Part shown: in pieces, positions 53,325 through 63,121 of the stretch
Layout of the letters: each line of letters begins with the position of its first letter
Numbering within the stretch: position 1 is the first letter of the stretch
Origin: Aquarana catesbeiana
Lineage: Eukaryota > Chordata > Amphibia > Anura > Ranidae
Assembly (NCBI RefSeq): GCF_042186555.1
Contig: NC_133336.1
Coordinates: forward strand, 37,932,338 to 37,996,337
Length of the DNA stretch: 64,000 nucleotides
Reading direction: 5' to 3'
Program-made: the position numbers and the translations under genes
Notes under the pieces: generated by a model
What the model was told of the DNA's origin: nothing
Seen by the model: the letters and a program-made list of their open reading frames with translations, nothing else
Database searches by the model: none

Positions 53325-54431
53325 TTTTCAGTTATGTTCCGCCCCTATAGGAGGCTTCTAATGACAGCCATGTCGAGGCTCGGTATTCCTCCGCGCATGC
53401 CCAGTTGTATGACGGACTTACGCGGAAACGAGGCTTGGTTGTGTATTGTTTGTATAAAAGGTGATGGTTCATTGCGTCGCCCGTGCCCCATAGAAGACGT
53501 CACGTATGACGAAACATGTAGGGCGTGGCCTCGCAGTGCTTGCCATCACGCATCCTATGTTTGCACGGGCGTTTAGCCTTTGTTTTATGCCGGCTTTTTA
53601 ATTAAACAGTTTTTTACTTGTAATTTTGTATTAAGACCTATGGTCAATTGAGGTAATAAACTCCTTATTATTTTTACTACACCATTGGAGTTCCCTTTCT
53701 TTTTTTTTTTTTTTTTCCCCCTTTTTTCTTATCCATGGACCTTTTGAATAATGAGTCTCCCTCCTGACGCTGAAGCAGCAAAAATCAGCCTTTGAGTGAG
53801 AGGTGCTTACAAACAAGACCTGGACATCGTTATCCATCTGTCCCTGCAGAGGGCTATATCTGTAAGCTCATATGACCTCGCCATAGAGGAGGTCCATCAA
53901 GTGCGGTAAGGGTACATCCATTACTCCTCTCCCGCTACTATCGGTGGCTTGGAAGTGTCCCTATATCTTTCACCTCTCTACCTTGATACGACACACCTAA
54001 GGAACGTTTTATCCTCTTCACACTATTCGTTTTTCATGGATTGAATGTGGTGTTTTCCCAGCGATTGGGGGTCCGATCGCAGTCTTTGGAACTTTCACTT
54101 TTATGTTTTTTCAGAATTATTCACGATGTTTGCCATGGAGATGTGTCTTAATTCATAATTTTTGTATGTTTTATTTTATCTTATTTTATTGTGTTATTTT
54201 TCTGCATTGAGATTTAAACACACTATAGCTCCTGGGTAGTATTCCCAAGGAGCTTCTTAGTTGTAAATTTTCTTTATAAGGATTTATTTATGCTAGCGCA
54301 CAAATTTAGTTTATATAGTTTTTTACACTTTATTTGATATTTGAAGTATTTTGTTGCAGCTGCACATTGCACTTTTCAAGCAATTTTTCATTCTTTTGTC
54401 TTGCTCATTAGCGCAGGTTTTCGTACTAAAT
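53325..54431 (+). repeat. Penelope-like terminal repeat, complete right copy
   Basis: Order on +: hammerhead-like core (53485-53530), AATAAA near 53654, GGTCCA, eight bases, GGTAAGGG (53905-53912), AT-rich end finishing AGCGCAGGTTTTCGTACTAAA before the target duplication. Distances between these marks are close to those of the solo unit at 62165-62980. Confidence 0.85.
53485..53530 (+). ncRNA. Hammerhead-like core in the right terminal repeat
   Basis: GCCCC, then ATAGAAGA in the place of CUGANGA, C, stem GTCA-CGTA-TGAC, GAAAC, ATGT, A and GGGC. GCCC (53485-53488) pairs with GGGC (53521-53524) as helix I; AC and GT form the two-pair helix III. The first catalytic box deviates (U to A and one additional base), so activity is uncertain. 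Confidence 0.45.
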
Positions 54432-54450
54432 TGTCCATGTAAAATTTGTG

Positions 54451-56869
54451 GTTATTTTTCTACCTTAAAGTAGATGTAAATCCAGTTAATGAAAATTTTA
54501 TATAAACGTTAACCTTTTAATTTGATTTTAAAAGCTATTTTCAATCTTTGTAAATCTATACTTCAGTGTTACTACCACCATGGTCTTCATTCAACCCAGA
54601 AGACTGGCAGAATTTGTGGAAGAAAGAAATTACTGAGGAGGACATCTCCAGATGGAAAGTGATCATTGCAGAAAAGGCTGTTTTCTTATATTTTCTGGGT
54701 CTATTATTTTTTATGGTTTATAGTACAAGGATTAAATGTGGGCACATAGGTGGGCTCGGCAGTAACTCATTCTCATTCAGATTAAACTGGCTCTGTGGAA
54801 GTTTGGTGCACTGCATAGAACACAGCAGCAGTGACTGACACCCCCCTGAAGCTCAGGGGCGTGTTTATGACAGTCAGTGGGTCTTGTCGGGGGACTGGGT
54901 GTCCATAGCTCCCAACTGTCCATGATTTCGAGGGACTGTCCCTGTTTTGGAGCAATGTCCCTCTGTCCCTCTTTAATCCATTTTTGTCCCTCATTTTGGT
55001 CTGATCTATATAATTGTTATTATTATTATTATACAGGATTTATATAGCGCCAACAGTTTGCGCAGTGCTTTACAACATGAGGGCAGACAGTACACTTACA
55101 ATACAAATCCATACAGGAGGGATCAGAGGGCAGTGCTCGTTAGAGCTTACAATCTAGAAGGGAGGGTCAAGTGGAAACAAAAGGTAATAACTGTGGGGGA
55201 TGAGCTGATGGAGAAAATGAAAAAAACAGTTGTTAAGTGTGGGTAGGGAAGGCTTCTCTGAAGAGAAGGGTTTTCAGGGATCGTCTAAAAGCTAATAAAG
55301 TAGGAGATAAGCAGACAGATTGGGGTAAGGCATTCCATAGGATTGGAGAGGCTTTGGAAAAGTCCTGGAGATGAGCATGGGAGGAGGTGACAAGGGAGCT
55401 AGAGAGCAGGAGGTCTTGAGAGGAACGAAGATAATGAGTAGGTTGGTATTTAGAGACTAGGCTAGTGATGTAGCTGGGGGCTAAATTGTGTATGGCTTTG
55501 TATGTAGTTGTTAGTATTTTGAAAATAATTCTTTGGCCGAGCGGAAGCCAGTGGAGGGATTGACAGAGAGGAGTGGCAGACACTGAGCGATTGGTAAGGT
55601 GGATGAGTCTGGCAGCAGCATTCATGATGGATTGAAGAGGTGATAGACTATGTAGAGGTAAGCCAATGAGAAGGGAGTTGCAGTAGTCGAGGCGAGAGAT
55701 GACCAGGGAGTGAATTAAGAGCTTTGTTGTGTTATTGGTTAGAAAGGGGCGTATTTTGGAGATGTTGCGGAGGTTGAGGCGCCAGGATTTGGACAGTGAT
55801 TGGATGTGTTGTATATAAAATGCACTTTTTATCTTTCAAAAAGTGTTTCCCAGAGCTAAACCTTTCATCCAATTGCTGCATTTGTAAATTTTAAAAGCCA
55901 ATATAAAGGAATAGTAATGGTAAAAAAAAAGCCCTTGTGGATTTAATTAACCTTTTTTTTGGGTTAATTCTCCTTTAAGGGGGTGTGGCAGGGTGTGGGG
56001 GTGTGTCCTATGTCTACATATGTTTGCTAGTAGGTGTCCCTCATTCCCATCTCAAAATGTTGGGAGGTATGGGTGTCTGCAGACAGAAAGTGTGCACAAT
56101 GCATTGCTTTCGCTTTTTTTTTTTTTTTAGATAACAAACATGTTATACTTACCTCCTCTGTTCAAGGGTTTTGCAAAGAGCGGCCCCAATCCTCCTCTTC
56201 TGGGGTCCCCCCGGTGGCGCTCCTGGCTCCTCCTCCTCATCAAGTGCCCCCACAGAGAGCCCCTTTCCATGGGGGGCGCTCGTGCTGGCTCGCTCCCGAG
56301 TCCTGCTGCTGAGTCCTTTGACACAGACAGCAGGACTTGGCCCCGCCCCCCAGCTTCCGTGTCACTGAATTTGATTGACAGCAGCTGCTGCTATCAATCT
56401 ATCCAATGAGGACCAGAGACAGCGGCTGGAGCTGCTGGACTCTTTCTCGTTGCTGGAAAGATCAGGTTCAGGTAAGTAAAAGGGGGGCTTTGGGGGGAAG
56501 CTGCACCACAGAAGGTTTTTCACCTTAATACATTAAAGTAAAAAACCTTGAGACTTTAAAACTCCTTTAAGCCCAAGGGGGCATACGGGTCTGCTTGATC
56601 ACGTGACCACTGTGATTGGCTGTATCAGTGGTCACATGATCAAAAGCTGATTCTGCCAGCTCCTGATTATTACTAGAGGCCAGGAGCTGTCCTTGAGAGC
56701 TCAGTTTCTCTGAAGGGAGTGCGCAGTGAGCACGTTCTCAGCGCAGAAACCTCTGGGCGCATGTGTGGGCAATAAAGGACACCCTCTTTGCCGCCGCACA
56801 TATGCACTACGTGAGCTGCAAGAGGTTAGAGAATATTTAGATTTCTGTGACCATCCCTGCATTGAAAGC
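54451..56869. repeat. Right arm of the inverted repeat (original flank)
   Basis: Host sequence that follows the right target duplication. It contains the L2-type LINE end (55012-55806, -), the CATACCTCCC MITE (54905-56071, -) and a TTAA MITE (56127-56562, +). Beyond 56869 the two arms no longer match. Regarded as the original because it continues smoothly into single-copy sequence. Confidence 0.7.
55012..55806 (-). pseudogene. L2-type LINE end, inverted twin
   Basis: The 130-codon frame 55233-55625 is residue-for-residue the same as 47921-48313. Truncated C-terminal RT part only. Confidence 0.8.
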
Positions 56870-57704
56870 AAATAAGACAAAGAATCCAGCAAGAATATGT
56901 TCACAATATTAATCTCCTAGAGATGTGAGCATACGTTCCTCTGCACTGGTGTGTCATAAAGGAGACAAGGTTAAGGGTAACACTTATACTGTACAATATG
57001 TGACAGCCTAGAATCAATAGTGGCAAAACCTATAATTCAATATGTTCGTAGGGCAAAAGATTCATGGGAAAGTTTCAGAATGTCAGGTGAAATATCATTT
57101 CAATTAAAGGCCACAAAGCATTATACCGCTGAGTCTGCAAAAAGCAGGGAGCGAAACTACCGACTGGAACAACACAACGCTAGGAGAAAAAAAATAGGGT
57201 TGGCTGTAAATTGTACATTTCGATTTGTGTCGTGACCTAAATAAGCCAACTTCTTCTCTTTTCAGAAATACCTATTAGGTGCCTCAAGCGTCCAGAGGAA
57301 CGCCGTAACATTCATGTTCTCCTAATCGGGGCAGGGGGAGAGGTGGGGAGAGGTCGGCAGTGGTGCCTACGGTTAATGCTAACATCTTGGCTCTGGTGCC
57401 TGCAAATGTCAATGCCACAGCCTTCTGCCAAGACATACAGTTTAATTTGCTTACATTGTAAATATAGGCAAAACTTTTTTTTAGCTTTGGATAAGGCTAT
57501 CTCTTTCTCATTGGGGAGATTTCTCTTTACTTCCTGTCCTGGAGATGCAACAAGAAATGAGAGGAGTTCCCCTCTTTGACAGCTGTCATCGCAAAATGTT
57601 TTCCCATTGGACGATTTAGTTTCACCTTTTGTTTTGATGACAACTGTAAAGTTTTGATTTCCTAATATTTTTTTTCTCCACCAGGACAGAAAAAATGGAT
57701 CTCC
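56870..57704. other. Unassigned
   Basis: No repeat partner in the window. Short frames at 57020-57235 and 57343-57579 have no recognised domain and no clear splice sites. Confidence 0.4.
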
Positions 57705-57708
57705 TTAA

Positions 57709-58095
57709 CCACTTGCTGACCTTATAACTTACATACACGGTGGCAAAGCGGCTCTGCTGCGCAGGATCACGTAACCTAGTACATAATCCTGCACTTCCGT
57801 GTCTAGGGCGCGCCTGAGCGCTGCCAACAACACGCACCCGCTGTTATTAAATAAGAATATTTGAGCAGCAGTTTATGGTTTTTTGTAATATGTACAAACA
57901 ATAGAAAACAACCATCGTAGGTGGGACCTCGTAGGTGGGACTTTTTTCTACATTTAATTATATGATGGTTTGTTGATAACTTTTGCCCAAACCAATCAAT
58001 ATACGCTTATTGGGATTTTTTTTACCAAAAATATGTAGCAGAATACATATTGGCTTAATTTTTTGAAGACATTTGATTTTTTACATTTTTTATTT
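57709..58095 (-). mobile_element. TTAA-type repeat, deleted copy
   Basis: TTAA at 57705-57708 then CCACTTGCTGACC, as in 19250-20236. After a large internal deletion the AT-rich part (CCAATCAATATACGCTTATTGGGA) is present to about 58095, then lost. Confidence 0.55.
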
Positions 58096-58479
58096 GGTAT
58101 GTTTTCTTGTCACCTGCAATGCCCATGTGTCCTCTCCCGGCTCCTCCACTCTCCCAGCTGACAATGTCATGCTATCAGCAGGACAGGGGGCATGAGGAAC
58201 TGCAGATCGTAAGGGAGAGCTCCTCTCGACCCCTGACCTGCTGATAGGATGACATCATCGGCTGGGCGGGCGGTGGAGCTGGGAGGGGACATACGGACTG
58301 ATCACGTCCTCTGCCCTGCCAAAGGCAGGAGTCCAAAGCAGGGGAGACAGAGATTGGAATGGGGAGAGAGGAAAGGGGGGCAGATTGCAGGGGCACTTAG
58401 ATGGAGGAGGCTGTGATTGCTAGGGGCACTGTACTATAAAGGGGACTGCACTGTAAAGGGGCGCTGTAATCATTACAGT
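58096..58479. other. Unassigned GC-rich stretch
   Basis: 58150-58290 has GACATCATCGGCTGGG and GCTGACAATGTCATGC as a loose inverted pair. No gene seen. Confidence 0.35.
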
Positions 58480-59304
58480 GCCCTTTTATATCACAGTGCC
58501 CCCTTTACAGTGCAGTCCCCTTTACATCACCGCCCCCCCCTGTACATAACCGTGCCCCCCTACAGTGCAGTCCCCTTTACATCACCGCCCCCCCGTACAT
58601 AACCGTGCCCCCCTACAGTGCAGTCCCCTTTACATCACCGCCCCCCTGTACATAACCGTGCCCCCCTACAGTGCAGTCCCCTTTACATCACCGCCCCCCT
58701 GTACATAACCATGCCCCCCTACAGTGCAGTCTCCTTTACATCACCGCCCCCTGTACATAACCATGCCCCCCTACAGTGCAGTCCCCTTTACATCACCGCC
58801 CCCCTGTACATAACCGTGCCCCCCTACAGTGCAGTCCCCTTTACATCACTGCCCCCCTGTACATAACCGTGCCCCCCTACAGTGCAGTCCCCTTTACATC
58901 ACTGCCCCCCTGTACATAACCGTGCCCCCCTACAGTGCAGTCTCCTTTACATCACCGCCCCCTGTACATAACCATGCCCCCCTACAGTGCAGTCCCCTTT
59001 ACATCACCGCCCCCCTGTACATAACCGTGCCCCCCTACAGTGCAGTCCCCTTTACATCACCGCCCCCCTGTACATAACCGTGCCCCCCTACAGTGCAGTC
59101 CCCTTTACATCACCGCCCCCCTGTACATAACCGTGCCCCCCTACAGTGCAGTCCCCTTTACATCACCGCCCCCCTGTACATAACCGTGCCCCCCTACAGT
59201 GCAGTCCCCTTTACATCACCACCACCCTGTACGTTACAGCGCCCCCCTTACAGTGCAGTCCCCTTTACATCACCACCACCCTGTACATTACAGTGCCCCC
59301 CTTA
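58480..59304 (+). repeat. 53-bp minisatellite
   Basis: About 15 units of CTACAGTGCAGTCCCCTTTACATCACCGCC plus CCCCTGTACATAACCGTGCCCC; the period is 53 bases (TACAG at 58561, 58614, 58667). Two more units continue at 60288-60350 behind the LINE insertion. Frames within it are repeat by-products. Confidence 0.95.
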
Positions 59305-60284
59305 CATATAGTTATATAATAGGTGATGTCGAAAAAAGACACAAGTCCATCAAGTCCAACCTATGTGTGTGATTATATGTCAGTATTACATTGTACATCT
59401 CTGTATGTTGCGGTCGTTCAGGTGCTTATCTAATAGTTTCTTGAAACTATCGATGCCCCGCGCTGAGACCACCGCCTGTGGAAGGGAATTCCACTTCCTT
59501 GCCGCTCTTATGCCGCGTATACACGGTCGGGAATTTCCGACAACAAATGTTCGATGTGAGCTTGTTGTCGGGAATTCAGACCGTGTGTAGGCTCTATCGA
59601 TCATTTTCTGTCGGAATTTCCGACAACAAAAATTTGAGAGTTGGATCTCAAATTTTCCGACAACAAAATCTGTTGTCGTAAATTCCGAGCATGTGTAGAC
59701 AATTCCGACACACAAAATTCCACGCATGCTCGGAATCAAGCAGAAGAGCCGCACTGGCTATTGAACTTCATTTTTCTCGGCTCGTCGTACGTCTTGCGCA
59801 TCACCGCGTTCTTGACGTTCAGAATTTCCGACACCATTAGTGTGACCGTGCGTATGCAAGACAAGTTTGAGCCAACATCGGTCTGAAAAAAATCCAGGAT
59901 TTTGTTGTCGGAATGTCCGATCGTGTGTACGCGGCATTACAGTAAAGAACCCTCTACATAGTTTAAGGTTAAACTTCTTTTCTTCTAATTTTAATGAGTG
60001 GCCACGAGTCTTGTTAAACTGCCCTTCCGTGAAAAAGTTTTATCCCTACTGTGGGGTCACCAGTACGGTATTTGTATATTGAAATCATATCCTCTCTCAA
60101 GCGTTTCTTCTCCAGAGAGAATAAGTTCAGTGCTCACAACCTTTCCTCATAACTAATATCCTCCAGACCCTTTATTAGCTTTGTTGCCCTTCTTTGTACT
60201 CGCTCTATTTCCAGTACATCCTTCCTGAGGACTGGTGTCCAGAACTGGACAGCATACTCTAGGTGCGACCGAACCAGAGCCGGA
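59305..60284 (-). pseudogene. CR1-like LINE end inserted in the minisatellite
   Basis: On the - strand 60275-60080 encodes HLEYAVQFWTPVLRKDVLE, IERVQRRATKLIKGLEDIS and YEERL, the typical C-terminal RT region of CR1-type LINEs. Further on come WNSLPQAVVSARGIDSFKKL (about 59490-59430) and the 3' tail. Stops break it, and a MITE (59511-59936) interrupts it. Minisatellite units on both sides show where it inserted. Confidence 0.8.
59511..59936. mobile_element. Harbinger-type MITE in the LINE, TTA target site
   Basis: TTA at 59508-59510 and 59937-59939. Ends TGCCGCGTATACACGGTCGG and CGATCGTGTGTACGCGGCA are inverted. Same family as 34414-34842. Confidence 0.85.
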
Positions 60285-60350
60285 GAATACAGTGCAGTCC
60301 CCTTTACATCACTGCCCCCCTTACAGTGCAGCCCCCTTTACATCACCACG

Positions 60351-61115
60351 CTCCTCTCCAATCACCCAAGTGTTGTCACTATCGGGAAGCCAGTCCAGAA
60401 TAATGATGTGCAGCTGATGCTGTAAAATGCATGTAGATGGGAAGTGGCTCAAAGAGGCTGGAAGAAAAAATGGCAGCTGTTTACGATCATCCATTTACAG
60501 TTTACATCTACTCACTCTTGGCTCAGCCCCCCTAGGCAGGCCACATCCCCCCTGTAAAGCTTTTTTTAAATATACTTCTCTTTTTCTGAAGGCTCCAGGA
60601 TAGTCATATGATGCGCCCCTCTTCGTCTTCAGTCTTCTCCCTGCTGAATTTCAGATGCAGAGATTGGCACTGATGTCATCAGGTTCTGCATGAATATACT
60701 GTATAAAGGACACCATATTGGCATTTCCTAAGGGGCAGGCCCATGATGTCCCACACTCACAGCATCTCTTCAGTCTCCCAGGTTGAGTAAAGCTGGATGC
60801 CATTCAATTGAGGGCATCCTGCTGTTTAAAAGAAGTACTGCAAGTAAAAACTCTAAGGATGAGTATTGAAGCCCTTTATTATTATTATTATTTTATTTTT
60901 TTTTAAACCTAGCAACCTCATTTTATTTTCAACAAATTTGCCCAGAGTTGGGCTTTAATAGAGAAGTATGGTCAAAGCTTTTTTGGTCATAATTCTCTTC
61001 TGGGTCTCAGGAGTTCAATTACTTATGTACTCCTGTGACCCAGAATCAGCCGACAACTGGCTAAATCCCGCTGTCAGCTGATATCACAGAGCCGTTTCAG
61101 GCTCTAGAATGATCC
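60351..61115. other. Unassigned
   Basis: 60885-60905 is an ATT repeat with a T-run. 60360-60440 resembles 11640-11710 (ATGCTGTAAAATGCATGTAGATGGGAAGTGGCT), so a minor shared repeat exists. No gene. Confidence 0.4.
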
Positions 61116-61538
61116 CAAACAGAACAGAAGGGCGCAAAGGCCTAATGCATTACTGTCAACACTTTATTAAATTGTAAAAATGAGTGAGCGCATACTCACA
61201 AGAGCCAAAGTATAAAAACATTGTACAAAACCAAGAAAACAAAGTGGTGATCCGGAAAATGGAGCTTGCAGGGTCCTGACATGAGTCAAATTAGCTGATG
61301 CATTTCAAGGGAAAAATTTGCTCAGAAGAAGAGGGCATGTCCCTCGAAACACGTCAGTGGTAGCTAGACTCATTTAAGGACCCTGCAAATCCCATCTTCT
61401 AGATTGCCATTCTGTTTCCTGGGTTTTGTACAATGCTTTTATACCTTGACACTTGTGAGTATGCACTCATCGATTTTCATAATTTAATAAAGTGTTGACG
61501 GTAATGCACTAGGCCTTTGCCCCCTTCTGTTCTGTTTG
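61116..61538. mobile_element. Inverted pair of hammerhead-bearing terminal repeats
   Basis: Arms run from CAAACAGAACAGAAGGG (61116) to its inverse at 61538, centre about 61327. Both carry TTTATTAAA/TTTAATAAAG (AATAAA outward), GCGCATACTCAC and GGTCCT. The apex of the right arm holds a + strand hammerhead-like core: CAGAAGAA, GAGGG-CATGT-CCCTC, GAAAC (61346-61350), ACGTC, AGTGG. The left arm has its decayed inverse (CCTTGAAATGCATCAGC on -). Confidence 0.6.
61321..61357 (+). ncRNA. Hammerhead-like core with perfect five-pair stem II
   Basis: Stem GAGGG (61331-61335) with CCCTC (61341-61345), directly followed by GAAA and C-AC-GT-C. The upstream box is CAGAAGA and not CUGAAGA, one base away from the catalytic consensus. 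Confidence 0.45.
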
Positions 61539-61604
61539 TTTGTATCGTTTAAGATTCCCCAATCTTAAGAGGGCAAAATTGGCAGACGTAGGTGATTACA
61601 ACAT

Positions 61605-61880
61605 ATTGCATAGGGGTGTGCACCTCAAAGCTCAAACACATATGCAATGAACAGTTTTCAGTAGGGCAGAGATTATGGTCAGCAGGGCAGTGGAAGGTGT
61701 CAGTAGTTTTTTTGTATTATTTAATTTTGTATTATTTTTTACAATTTTCTTTTCTTTTCTTTTTTACAAAATTTTTTAGGTGCCCTGTTAGGGGGCTTTG
61801 GTGAAAAATCAGGGGGAATCTGCATCACACAGCGTGATTAGGGTGTGCCCAGGTACACCTGGCACACCCTGCGCGTATAC
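61605..61880 (-). mobile_element. MITE, inverted copy of 17969-18246
   Basis: Left side GCATAGGGGTGTGCACCTCAAAGCTC and right side ATTAGGGTGTGCCCAGGTACACCTGGCACACCC match the inverse of that MITE at both ends. Confidence 0.65.
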
Positions 61881-61969
61881 TTATTTAGATAAACTTATGT
61901 TGGCAGAACATTCCCTTCTTGGGAGAGTATCCCTGAATGCTACAGTCTTAAAATGTTTGCTCTGTTGCC

Positions 61970-63117
61970 CATATTGTCAGGATCCATTGACAGCTGGCTC
62001 CGGCTCTCAGTGCTCGGCTAAGAACCGAACCCAGCTGCACCTATACCTCTCCTGCTCGGCACTGCTGTGAGCACTGCTGGGGCAGAGCAGAGAGCCGTGC
62101 CAATGGTGCCCGCTGCTGTCTCAGCCAATGAGGAGGGAGAAAGCCAAGGCTCTCGTGCAACATCAATAAAATAAAGAAGTTAGTCTTGGTAGACGAAACG
62201 CGTCGGGTGTATGACGCTACCACAGCCATCTGTTTACTGCACTAAACTTACTCTTTTTGTTCATATGAACTTTGTTTTAACCCGATTTTTTATTGGAATT
62301 TTTTAATTAATGCAATAAAACTTCCTGGTTATCCGGATTTTATACTATGTGGAGCCTTTTTTCTCCTTCTTCCTCTGTCTCACTTGAATGAGATCAAACG
62401 ATCGTTGGAGGAAGAATCCGTGGTACCGCTCAGGATTGGGGACCCATCTAGGACCCTTCGCTATGGATCAAGGACAGCTGTAACCCTACCGTACTAACGG
62501 TGTAAGCCTATACGACTCACCGCCAACGGTCTGTGAGTCCACCACGTCCGGTAAGGGCATTTTATATTACTTTCTGCCTTGCTGAGTATTGGAAGAGTCT
62601 ACTGGGGACATGAATAGATACCACTGTGAGATTTACATCCATGCTCCAGGATATTTCTGCTCGATTGAATGAACTGTTCAATACCCCAGAGACTTGCTAT
62701 TTATTCCCACCCCAATTTCCACTATACATGTTTGTTTTGATTTGAGGGTTTGGGATCATTTTTCTGTGTACACACAGTTCACATTATTGTTCACTATATA
62801 GCATGTTGCTACAAATGATTTTTTACACCACTTGATTTCTGTACATATGGTATGATTATTCCATCTAGTGATTTTCTGCAAGATCAGCAGGACCCAGTAC
62901 AGATATATACACGGGTGTTTTATATAGAATATTCACATTGATGTTTTATTAGCATAATACAGCGCTACACTTTTTCTTTTTCTCGTGCAACATCGCTGGA
63001 TCGAGATGGAGCTTAGTTAAGTATTAGGGGGGCTGAGGGGGGCTGCTGCACACAGAAGGTTTTTATCTTAATGCATAAAATGCATTAAGATAAAAACCTT
63101 CTGTCTTTAGAATCGCT
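61970..63117 (+). mobile_element. TTAA MITE split by a Penelope-like unit
   Basis: 62105-62164 and 62981-63117 are consecutive parts of the 16312-16788 family (TCTCAGCCAATGAGGAGGGAG; then CGCTGGATCGAGATGGAGC, hairpin of TTATCTTAATGCAT, AATCGCTTTAA). The left boundary is unclear. TTAA at 63118-63121 is shared with the next element. Confidence 0.55.
62165..62980 (+). mobile_element. Solo Penelope-like terminal repeat, 14-bp target duplication
   Basis: TCTCGTGCAACATC at 62151-62164 and 62981-62994. The 816-bp unit begins about 20 bases before GACGAAACGCGTCGGG (62192-62207), the 3' half of a hammerhead-like core (GTC/GAC stem; CUGANGA box eroded to AGAAGTTA). It has AATAAAA near 62321, GAGTCCA, eight bases, GGTAAGGG (62550-62557), and ends CAGCGCTACAC plus a T-rich tail. 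It is the clearest complete copy without coding DNA. Confidence 0.7.
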
Positions 63118-63121
63118 TTAA

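Larger units (their letters stand above)
45908..54431 (+). mobile_element. Composite Penelope-like insertion with 19-bp target duplication
   Basis: TGTCCATGTAAAATTTGTG occurs at 45889-45907 and 54432-54450. Between the copies lie, in order: an inverted terminal repeat (45908-46678, -); 46679-49095, which is an inverted copy of the host DNA beyond the right end (54451-56869); an inverted copy of the target site (49096-49114); an inverted terminal repeat (49115-50034, -); the RT frame; a 3' untranslated part; and a full terminal repeat (53325-54431, +). The element thus carries an inverted copy of its own right flank. The arms 46679-50034 and 53512-56869 differ at very few positions. Confidence 0.7.

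Noticed and set aside
58618..59311. Three adjacent frames of 72-82 codons
   Set aside because: Translations of the 53-bp minisatellite.
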